Source: Echinococcus granulosus (Eukaryota; Platyhelminthes; Cestoda; Cyclophyllidea; Taeniidae). Taken from it: a stretch of 64,000 nucleotides of DNA. Where the stretch lies: contig NW_020170397.1 of assembly GCF_000524195.1 (NCBI RefSeq), forward strand, positions 689,305 through 753,304. Reading direction: 5' to 3'. Below the pieces are notes generated by a model. It did not search any database and was not told where the DNA came from. It was given only the letters and a program-made list of their open reading frames with translations. Shown here piece after piece: positions 20,727-30,029 of the stretch (positions within the stretch are counted from its first letter, which is position 1; every line of letters begins with the position of its first letter). A program made the position numbers and the translations under genes.

Positions 20727-23700
20727 CTACATACAGGCGCACAGAGCAATGTGTAAGAACTCACATCCTAGGTGGCTAAGAAGATACGAGAAAATAGACT
20801 TTGTGTAGGCGAAGAGACTCTGCACACTGCCAGATGCAGTGTCACTGGCCACCGCGATGACGCCAGGCGCAGCAGGGGACGTGTCAAAAGTGGAGGCGGC
20901 GGAAGGAAGGCCGAGAAGGGGTGTAGAGGCGGCACGCAGCACTCGGAGGAGGTGCGGCGTCGCAAGGTCAGGTGGGAAGAAAGCACGAAGGAGACGTGCG
21001 ACCTGCTGCCAGCACAGCTCCGCTAGGCTGCTCGGTCGGTGCACCAAGCGGAAGCGGTGCAAGTGGTTCACTCGCGTTTCCTCTCTCACACCGCCGAAGG
21101 AGAAGAACTCGTAACGCTGCAACAATGCAGACCCCAAACACGCTAATCTTCCCACCCTGCATTAACAATTTTGCCCTACTGGTTGTCAAAACAACCAATG
21201 AAGTAGATCTCATCCTTTACAAGAGGTTCACAGAGTTGTAGCTACTCGGCAAGACGCTTTCTTTGGGCAAAAGGCCGTTATAATGAAGGCACTACCTTAG
21301 ATCAAATATCAAAATAAACACACCAGTGCCTCCCTTCATAAATATTCGGTGTAGCTGGAATAGACACAAAAGATCTTTACGTTTCTTTTCCACGAGGTAA
21401 AATTGATAAGGAATTCGACACGGTGAAGTTTGTTGTAAAAATGGCTTATCTATTCGGAAAAGCACCGATGTAGAGAGTTGTGCTAAGCTATCTTCGCTAA
21501 CTGAGGGACATAATCAAGAAAAATTTGTAATCACAGTTTTGTTTCCAAATTGTTTGCAAAAATAACGGTTAAATTAATCCCAAGGAGCACTGCAAGCGAT
21601 TTGGCAGTTTTTTTCAGGTAAAATGAACAAAAATCGCCTGTATCCAAGACTGTTAAACATTCACAGATTCAAGAGAGAAAGAGCGATGAAGATGCACTTC
21701 CTGGTAAGTTGAGAAGACTAGGGTTACCTTGATATTAAAGTTTCAACAAATTAAAAAACACCGCGCAAACAGGAGAATCTAAACTCACTCCAGGAGCGAC
21801 GGTCAGGTCATGAAAGAATGTGGGTAGCGGCTGGCTTCCAACGATGTAAAAGACCAGCGATTCCAAATTAAACGCAAAGACCAGGTTGTTGAGTTCATCA
21901 GTTTCGTCCATTACTCCACCAGTCGTGTAAACAACTGTAAAATAGGCAAAAGGGGGATGGGACGGTGAGCACACTGAGCAACTACAAAAGAAAGGCAGTA
22001 ACTTCAATAAATAGCTGTTAGTTGCTCAATCGAGACGAAAAAGAAAGTGGCCACACAACTTACCATTATCGAAGTGAACAGAACATGAATATCGAATGGG
22101 AGGGGGACATCTACCGGAAAAGTTGACGTACCGCCATCCCCGCCTTCGTATGTCAAAGACAGGCATCTAAAAGGACAGACAGTTGACTGATAGGTATCAC
22201 AACCCGACCTCCCCTTTAAAAACACTCGTGTGTGTGTGTGCAACAAAAGTGCTACCTTGATTCTCCTTACTCAGGACATCCCTGAAGTCCCACTTCTGGT
22301 AGATGATACCATTGGATAAGGCGTGAAATTTAATGCGCAAAAGTAGGGTCGCGCAAGCGAACAAAGCTGATGAAATCAGATGCTTACCACCTGAAATGCA
22401 ACTGACCCGCAATCCAAATTTGATACAATCAGAAACCACAAATCTAAGCATCGGACNNNNNNNNNNNNNNNNNNNNNNNNNNNNNNNNNNNNNNNNNNNN
22501 NNNNNNNNNNNNNNNNNNNNNNNNNNNNNNNNNNNNNNNNNNNNNNNNNNNNNNNNGAGGGACTTCGGTCATAGCATGATCATGAAACCATCGACCAATT
22601 TTATGGTAATATCGTTTGTTATTCCCACTTGAACTTCGGTTCTTCAGCGTTAAATGTAAGAAACCGTGACAGAATCATGCAATTTTAACAAAACAGTCGT
22701 TTTGAGATCTCTAAGAAACACTAAATTAAAGCATTCTGCACTACCGAAACCTATTTGACGTGTAATAACCCACCGGCCAAAATGGCAGACTGCCTTGGAA
22801 ATTGGTTCCTCCGATTATGTACAACTCCTCATTCCAGAAAATAGCATCATGTCGATATCTAGAGGAAAGTAAAAGCGTCAAGGAAATTTGAGTGAATAAT
22901 CACTGTATTTGTCATTGAAAATAATTATGATTGTTGCGCTTCATTTAGTAAGGGGATGTGATTTGGCTGCCAAATCAAACCGAGAGATAATTTTAAAAAA
23001 GTTGCTAAATTGAGATGTCATACCATAATGCCGAAGTTGGGCCTTAGCAATAGTTAAACGGCATAGATTCTCGAGGAAGAGTATCTCAAATGAGAGATTG
23101 CTATGAACAACATTTTTAACAGAATTGTTTCGTTTATTGGCGTATTTGGTTAGAGATTCAGTTTAACCGCTGATAGCAGAGACCTAATTATCGTAATCAA
23201 AGCTACCAGTCTCAAAGCCCTTCCATATATTGACGGAGAAGGTAATTTCACATTCGTATGCACTATAACGAACACAGTAATGGTTCCGATATTGCACCTT
23301 AGTTAAGATCACGGCTAGCAACAATTAATAAGTTGCCATTTTAGCGTTAAGTTTCCAGTAGGATTACAACTACTAATGCTCATAAGCTACGTATCCACTC
23401 CCAGGTTTCCTCATTAAAATTTGTGTCATAATAAATAGACGCGTAATTGTTAACAGCTAATATTCTTGACAACCCACGTATTCCTCAGCATCGATTTGAC
23501 ATGGATACCAAACGTAACCGTATTCAGCAGATATAGAAGTTTGGGTATTGGAAAGGGGTGATTGCAGAGCCAATTGATGTAGTAACTACTGAAACCGAAT
23601 TCGTTGTTCAACGACTGAGAGAGGAGAGTAGTAGTATTGTGTTACTAAAGTTGTCGCCATAAGATCTGATGAGGAAAAGGTGACCCATAATTCAGCATCA

Positions 23701-24444
23701 TTGATTAGATATAATAGAGGAAATTAAACAGAAAGCAGTAAAAATGGACATCCACGAGATTACATTTGTAGCAAAAACGCACGATTCAAATATTGTTCCA
23801 ATAAATGGGAGTAAAATCCAAAAATCAACATACCTAGGTGTGAAAGTTTCCAGAGAATCTACCCCTTCACCACCGAAAAGTCTCTCCCACGTTCCCGTGG
23901 AGAAGGAGAAAGCGCTCACCACGTTAGAGTAGGGTGCGCCTCGAGCTCCGCCTACCTTGACCAGCATACCCCCACCCAGAGACTTGGAATTATTCTCATC
24001 CTCAGATAGGCACACGTAAGTCAGCGAGTGGCCATAGGTCGCCTCGGGAATGTTTTTCTCATCTGCATTCTTAGGGACACAGGCATGCTCTTTGCACTGC
24101 TCCGTGACCACATCAATCTCAATGACAGTGTTGTTGATCTCCTCTGCAAAGGGAATGCCTGTACCACCGTGGATGAGTACGCGATTCCCGACGGCGAGAG
24201 CGCAAGCGGAGAGAGCGAGGCGGAAGGGACAGTTTGGGAGGTTGAGCCGCCGCCATCTCTCTGCCAGGAGGTTAAATGCCCACACCTCGCCCAACACCTC
24301 CAGGCCTGTCGGTAATTGAACGTATCCACCGATGACGTATATATCATTGGCGATGCAGATAATCCGATGACCGCTACGACCTGGCACCATGTCGCCACCA
24401 CTACAGACGGGACGGATCTGTTCACACCTCACAGTCCGATTCAT
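20727..24444 (-). CDS. KLHDC10: KLHDC10-like kelch-repeat protein (interrupted by assembly gap)
   Basis: Family role: kelch beta-propeller substrate receptor for a Cullin-2 ubiquitin ligase, recognising C-terminal degrons; human KLHDC10 also modulates ASK1 signalling. Exons read: 23834-24444 (GRSGHRIICIANDIYVIGGY, IHGGTGIPFAE, VKVGGARG), 22774-22858 (YRHDAIFWNEELYIIGGT), 22064-22166 (VFDIRRRGWRYVNFSG), 21789-21937 (VVYTTGGVMDETDELNN) and 20727-21116 (YEFFSFGG, then RPSSLAELCWQQVARLL, stop). Phases agree within each neighbouring pair. The HGGTGIPF motif and the C-terminal PSSLAELCW (human VPSLLELAW) point to KLHDC10. One or more kelch exons between 22774 and 22166 are not resolved; the 100-N gap at 22457-22556 probably hides them. 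The ATG at 24444 is the simplest start, but the frame stays open to 24558, so an upstream start or exon is possible. Confidence 0.88.
22228..22240. repeat. Short GT microsatellite
   Basis: Six GT units inside a KLHDC10-like intron. Confidence 0.85.
22457..22556. other. Assembly gap (100 N)
   Basis: Exactly 100 N, the usual placeholder for a gap of unknown size. It lies in the middle of the KLHDC10-like gene, where kelch exons are missing. Confidence 0.99.
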
Positions 24445-25607
24445 GAAAATGACTGAATGGAATAATAACGCAAAATTACTGATTAGGCCATCTTCTACAA
24501 CTTCAGTAAAATACAATCGGAGAGGGAATAGGTGACAGGGGGCAGATATTCTCGGCATAGTGATGAAGCTGAAACAACGGTGTAAAGAAGCTTTTATACA
24601 AAATTCATAAAATGGTTCCGATCATTATTTTATGCCACAAAGCAGGTTTTTATCATAAAGGTATGAAATACGAGGCACTGGACGGGGTTTGGACTAATGA
24701 AAACCAAAAATACTGCACTGATTAACATAAGTATAGAGAGTCATGAACAATCCGACACACATCGCGCAGAAAACTCATCCACTGTAACGTACAGGTCAGA
24801 GAAAGAGATGCGAGGGAAGCGCCAACATAGGTCACTCTTGCTTAACCTTGATAATGGTAGTGAGTCGAATATCTCAAGAACACAATGAGGACAATTCGGT
24901 GCGGTTAGAAAATGGTTTGTCTCTGCAGTTTGTATATGTGTATATTTACACACATATGGACCTAATAAAAATGGGTTTTAGGGCAGGATTTGCCATTGTG
25001 GTAGGTTTCATCCTAATTTAATTATACCAGACAAAATTTTGAGTGCCTTTTCTAATATTCTAAGGCAAAAGGAATGAGTTGGGTATGTGCAGTGATTTGT
25101 TTGCTCTTTATTGAAAAATTTGCCTGAAATTTTCTAATGCAATCCTAGGCCACCCTCAGTCCTACAAATTTGCTTTATTATAAGTGCGATTGTAGTTATA
25201 CTAGCAAAAAAGGAGCTTAAATACCGCCACAAAAGTAAACAAATTAGCAGCCCAATAATGTTGCTTAGTTTCTGTCGCATTTTGTCACCTGCCTTATCAA
25301 GGTGTTTTATTTGTTACTCATTTTTAAATGCACTTTTACTGCAGAAATACTGCAAAATGTCCTGTATTTTATGGCCCTCCCTTAGCCGGTCACAATTAAA
25401 TTATAGCTAGCCAAAATTAGCACTTGAGCATATCTTGGCCCTGTTTTTTCCAATCCTAATTTTCTATCCCAACTTATACAGGTACTCAAAACCCCCTTAA
25501 GCGCCTTTCGTGCACAAACTGCGTTTTGATGGCTATTCGCTCATTTGGACGCATTGCACCCGCAAGATCACTTCTAATACATTTTAAACTTGTTACGGAC
25601 GCTTTTC
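24445..25607. other. Divergent interval between KLHDC10-like gene and PHF5A
   Basis: About 1.2 kb between two genes transcribed away from each other, so it should hold both promoters. A small palindromic word pair (TATGTGTA and TACACACATA) occurs at about 24934-24956. No coding exon was supported. Confidence 0.5.
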
Positions 25608-26015
25608 ATGGCGAAGCACCATCCGGACCTTATCTTTTGCCGCAAGCAGCCAGGAGTCTGTAAGTCTGGTATTCGTAATTATTGTAAGCACAGCTATTGG
25701 TAGACTTTGCGAGAAGTGCGACGGGAAATGCGTGATCTGCGACTCCTATGTTCGGCCGTGTACACTTGTCCGCATCTGTGATGAATGCAACTACGGTTCG
25801 TACCAAGGGAGATGTGTTATTTGTGGAGGCACTGGTGTATCAGATGCATATTACTGCCGGGAATGTACAATAATGGAAAAGGATGTAGGTTCCTTATTTT
25901 AACAGTTAACAGTATCTAGCGTGACGGCTGTCCCAAAATAGTGAATCTTGGCAGCGCCAAAACCGACCTCTTTTACGAAAGGAAGAAATATGGATTCAAA
26001 AAACGATCTTATTAG
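25608..26015 (+). CDS. PHF5A: PHD-finger-like protein 5A, SF3b subunit (three exons)
   Basis: Component of the SF3b complex of U2 snRNP; contacts the branch-point adenosine region and other SF3b subunits in the nucleus. Exons 25608-25659, 25694-25884 and 25920-26015 total 339 nt, or 112 residues (human 110). The protein starts [17 protein letters not shown], continues [20 protein letters not shown] and [20 protein letters not shown], and ends [17 protein letters not shown]. All the CxxC pairs of the zinc knuckles are present. Both introns are micro-introns (34 and 35 nt) with GT-AG ends; neither can be read through without breaking the highly conserved sequence. The stop lies 127 bp from the PPOX stop on the opposite strand. 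Confidence 0.98.
25660..25693 (+). other. 34-nt micro-intron in PHF5A
   Basis: GTAAGT at the donor and GCACAG at the acceptor. Removing it joins QPGV to SIGRLCEK as in other animals. Confidence 0.93.
25885..25919 (+). other. 35-nt micro-intron in PHF5A
   Basis: GTAGGT at the donor and ATCTAG at the acceptor; TTAAC words inside could serve as branch point. Removal joins ECTIMEKD to [11 protein letters not shown] exactly as in other animals. Confidence 0.95.
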
Positions 26016-26142
26016 TAACAAATTTACAATGCACGCAGATGTAATTATTTCCATATTAAAGCCGGGCTTGTTCGTAATTGTAGACTTTTTCATTGTCTAA
26101 TATTTCAGCACACAGCTTGTTTTTTTGAGTTCGTCGTTGCCT

Positions 26143-27820
26143 CTATACAGCGAATTGCTTGGAGAAGTCCTCCACAGCTTTCACGGCACTTTTGACACAG
26201 TCACTAACACCAACTCCGTCTACAGCGCTTCCAACAAGTTGCAATGTTCGATTAGATTCGGGGCCTAATCGATCGTTGATAGCATTTCGGATCGAGCGTA
26301 CATTCTCCAAGTGACCCACCGGATAGGTGGGAATGGCATTGGCCCATATGCCCACATGTGCGAAGCACGGCTCCTTCACCTGTAAACTAAGGTGTTTTCT
26401 CAAGGCATTGATGCCAATCTTAATCATTTCATTACGCAGACTATGTTCAATGTTGAAAGAAGTCTCATTGGCAGTGGCTTTCAACCAAGCAGCTCGTGGG
26501 GCGAGCATAACTGTAAAACGGGTAGTTCTCTGTGTTGCATTCTTCAAGATCTTCCCATCCATTAACGGAGAAGAGCAACTATCATAGATAACACCCATAA
26601 CAGTGTCATCCTCACACAATGGCAGTAAGTGCCCGAATCCCTGAGGAAGCCGTACATTGGGAATCTCGAATTCCAAAGCCACAACGGCGACATTAGCGGC
26701 TGAGAAGATTTGAGGACTCAACAGTTTTGTTATATTGGGTGGGATAAAGGTTTTCCTTTCCAGAAGTAAACCCATTTGTTGGGCAGGCGTGCAGATGAAG
26801 ACGGCATCAGCTTTCACTTGGTAAGATGACACGAGTCCACTCTCAACCAAATCTAGCTAGAAATGGCCATGATCAAAAAGATTAAATGAAGCTTGCCTGA
26901 TACTGCTTGTCTCGGTGGCAGAGTGAGCGAACGCAGGCTCCCTTTCGGAGTGTCACGTTGGGTTGTTCGCCTAGCGTCTTAGCAAGACGATTTGTGAGAA
27001 CTTGCATTCCACCAGCGAAGCTGAGAACATTCGCATTCGAGGGTGGAGCAATGTTTTCACTCAGTGGTGGTAGAAGAGCGTCGATAGTATGAAGTGAAAC
27101 ATCATTCCTCTTGGTAGGATATAGAGAGCGTACTTTACCCATTACTATATTCTTGGCAGCTCCAATCACTACATTCGGAGCTTCTTTTTCCCATTGAATC
27201 AACTGCGGACATATGCAGAGTTTAACACATTTAAATACAAAGCCTTGTTATGAAACCAAGGAGAAACTCACATGATTCAGAAAGGCTGAGGCACTAACTA
27301 GTTTAGAATCAACACCACAGACACCGCGCATTAGTGCACTTCCTAGATATTCTGCGAATTCATCGTCAAAGCGAGTCCTAAGATATTCATCAACGGAGAT
27401 ATCGCCTTTGAGAGGACCCGGGCCCTTAGTTAAAGCCCGACGAGTGAACAAAGCCAGGTGTGAACGCGTGAACGGAGGTTTGGTCTTAAGTGAGAAGAGG
27501 CTGATTGGTCTAAGTGCCCCAGCGGCGTAGATATAGCGTTTTAATGGGGGCAGCCAGAAAACTTCGCCGCAAGTGAATCCGAGACTGGAGACCATGCGCA
27601 GGAGAGGACTTGATGAGGGCGCAGCAATGCGGGCACTGTGTGGACCAAGGTCATGCAAAGCCCCAGTACGGGGGTTTCGACCGGTTAGAAAGCAACCACC
27701 GAAGTGTTTATTTGCTTCGTAAACAAAGACATGGCTAACTTGACTCTGTGGCAAACGCGACAGCAAATATGCCGTTGAAAGGCCTGATAAGCCACCACCA
27801 ACTACAGTACATCTTGCCAT
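26143..27820 (-). CDS. PPOX: Protoporphyrinogen oxidase (three exons)
   Basis: FAD enzyme that oxidises protoporphyrinogen IX to protoporphyrin IX, the penultimate step of haem synthesis, in animals on the mitochondrial inner membrane. Exons 27272-27820, 26897-27202 and 26143-26856 total 1569 nt, or 522 residues (human 477); all junctions are phase 0. Seen: the N-terminal dinucleotide fold VVGGGLSGLSTAYLLSR, then FGGCF and LGPHSARI. Further on are SALMRGVCGVDSKLVSASAF, SFAGGMQVL, the block LPQGFGHLLPLCEDDTVMGV with YDSC, and the C-terminal SAVDGVGVSDCVKSA, which matches human GASYEGVAVNDCIESG. The second intron (26857-26896, 40 nt) has a GC donor. A head-to-head neighbour, HADH, starts 470 bp away. 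Identification is firm; activity is not tested. Confidence 0.95.
26857..26896 (-). other. 40-nt GC-AG intron in PPOX
   Basis: On the minus strand the exon ends TATCAG and the intron begins GCAAGC, the typical GC-donor context, and ends TTTCTAG. Both flanking exons are phase 0 and match PPOX. Confidence 0.8.
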
Positions 27821-28290
27821 CTAGAACGGAGGAGGCATCAGCTTAAATTGAGCAGGCAGTGTACAGATACTTGGATTAGTACATCTGTATGGGTAGAGCT
27901 CAAGCGCAGTTTCCACTATGCTTCCTCGTGCATCGAATACTAGTTTGAAATCAAATGAATACCTTAAAGTCCATCTATCAGAAAATCGAAGAATACATAA
28001 ACGTAACGACAAGTAATTATACGCAAATACGAACACACGCAACGAGTACCTGACGGGGACAAATGAGGCTGAGAGTTAGCTTTCATTGGAGAGTCAAGGT
28101 TGAAAGGTCATTAGGGTGCATAAAAATGTAACTAGTTTATCATAAATTTTTATTTTTCACATCCTTGAAAAATAAGCCTGGTTCTTTTAAATCCTTATTT
28201 GTTTACTATTTGTTTATATTGTTATTCTCAAAACGCAATTGTTTGCCTCAGGCGGTTAGTGGTTATTTGGCTTATTGGCGGCTTGTGTTT
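27821..28290. promoter_or_regulatory. Divergent PPOX/HADH intergenic interval, likely shared promoter region
   Basis: 470 bp between the two start codons, which point away from each other. Both genes' core promoters or trans-splice acceptors must lie here unless upstream non-coding exons exist. No specific element could be named. Confidence 0.5.
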
Positions 28291-30029
28291 ATGCTTCGAT
28301 CTAAGGTCTCGTGTGGTAACTGTAATCTAACAAGATTCGTAAGCAATGTAGCCGTTATTGGCTGCGGCTTGATGGGTTCGGGTATTGCTGCCGTTTCAGC
28401 CGGTGCTGGGTACAATGTCAAAGTGTTATCCTCGAGTGATGATCGCCTCAAACAATCAAAGGGTCGTGTTTCCGGGGTTTTATGTAAATTAGCGAAAAAT
28501 AAATCAGGAGGTTTTGCTGATTCAGCAATGGCCAGGATAAAATTTACTACTGACATTACCACTGCTGTTTCGGATTCTCAGTTGGTTGTCGAAGCAGTTA
28601 CTGAAGATCTTCAGATTAAACGCAGTCTTTTCCAGTGGGTCATAGTAATGCTAAATTTTCTTGCAAGCATTGAAATCATTGGGTTCGTTTCAATGTTTAG
28701 ATCAGTGGAACGCCTAGCACCAAATTCCTGTGTGCTTGCATCGAACACTTCTGCCTTATCAGTCAACGAAATAGCCGAGGTGCTTTCAAGGAAGGAGTCC
28801 TTCGGTGGACTGCACTTTTTTAATCCCGTAAGAGTGATGAAATTGGTGGAGATTACTAGGTGCAGACACACATCTGAGGACACTCTGAAGGTGTGTATTA
28901 CTTGGAGGGATGGTGTTTCTTAAGTTTATCGGGACGTTTAGTGTTCTATTTACTGTAAAGGATTTATTAACGTGATAATTTTGCGGTAGATCTGCCTTAG
29001 GAAATCTCAGCTACTTCGGTTCCGTCTTCGCACGTTGATTATTTGACTACGACGAATTCTGCTTTTGTGATTAGACAGCGGAAGCCGTCTTACGCAAATG
29101 AACCCACACTATTTCCAACATGAAGAGATGTAGTGAATTATGTGTATACATATTAGTTGTGTCGTGAAGGCTTCGTTTCCCCCTTTTCATGGTTCCAATA
29201 CACAATCTGTTGTAAACACATCAGCCTCTAAAAGATTTGTAATTCGCTTTCTTTTTTGCCCAATTATTCAGTAGTAATTTACTGGATAGCTGGTTTTGAC
29301 AATGTACAGGTATCTAGTACTTTGGTGTTATGGCATTTCGAAATTTCCGTGAAATGTGTTCGTTTTTTGCAAGTTGTGATTTTGATAAAATTGTTGGAAC
29401 GTAATTTCTAGGTGGGAAAAATTTTTATGCGATTATCATTTTGGCTTCATAAGCTATCAGATACGATCTTACATTGAATTCTAGTGACACTGATTCTTAA
29501 TTTTCCTTGTCATTAAGACGAGACTTTGTAATATCATTTTTGAACAGCATCAGCACTGCTCCTGTAGTTCTCTTTACGATTTCATGAAAGAGCAGTTTTC
29601 GCGTTTGTATGAACTGAATCCTTTCTGCCCTGTCCGCAGACGCTAGTAGCATTCGCAGAGTCCCTGGGTAAGACGGTGATTCATTGCAAAGACACACCAG
29701 GCTTCATAGTGAATCGCCTTTTGGTGCCCTACCTCCTCGAGGCGATAGAGATGTGGGAGCGTTGCGACGCCTCCCTTGACGACATCGAGACGGCAATGCG
29801 CCTTGGTGCTGGCCACCCAATGGGTCCCTTCGAGTTGGCTGACCACGTGGGGTTGGACACCCTCCTGCACATTCTCGTCCACTGGGCAGAGCGGCATCCC
29901 GAGGAGCGTGCCTTCCGACTCAACGCCACTGTGCGCAAATTTGTCGCCCACGGCCGATTCGGCAAAAAGTGCGGTTACGGATTTTTCAAGTATGACCAAA
30001 GTGGGCGCATTGTCAAGGAAAAACAGTGA
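28291..30029 (+). CDS. HADH: Mitochondrial 3-hydroxyacyl-CoA dehydrogenase (three exons)
   Basis: NAD-dependent third step of fatty-acid beta-oxidation, in the mitochondrial matrix. Exons 28291-28634, 28701-28890 and 29640-30029 total 924 nt, or 307 residues (human 314). The first ~18 residues (MLRSKVSCGNCNLTRFVS) are basic and hydroxylated, as in a mitochondrial presequence. The Rossmann motif GCGLMGSG follows, then VVEAVTEDLQIK, ASNTSALSV and GGLHFFNPVRVMKLVEI, which carries the catalytic His and Glu. Exon 3 holds KDTPGFIVNRLLVPYL, MRLGAGHPMGPFELADHVGL and FGKKCGYGFFKY. The 66-nt intron is a multiple of three without stops, so the unspliced frame is open; its removal restores the family spacing. 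The second intron is 749 nt. Confidence 0.95.
28635..28700 (+). other. Stop-free 66-nt intron in HADH
   Basis: Begins GTGGGT and ends TGTTTAG. It is divisible by three and open in the HADH frame, and would encode 22 mostly hydrophobic residues. Removal joins SLFQ to SVERLAPNS, matching the length of human HADH between the LFK and ASNTS motifs. Confidence 0.8.
28891..29639. other. HADH intron 2
   Basis: 749-nt AT-rich intron with donor GTGTGT and acceptor CTGTCCGCAG. No internal gene was recognised. Confidence 0.7.

Noticed and set aside
20772..21241. Several plus-strand open frames in the GC-rich block
   Set aside because: They are antisense shadows of the last KLHDC10-like exon, whose minus-strand frame matches the family.
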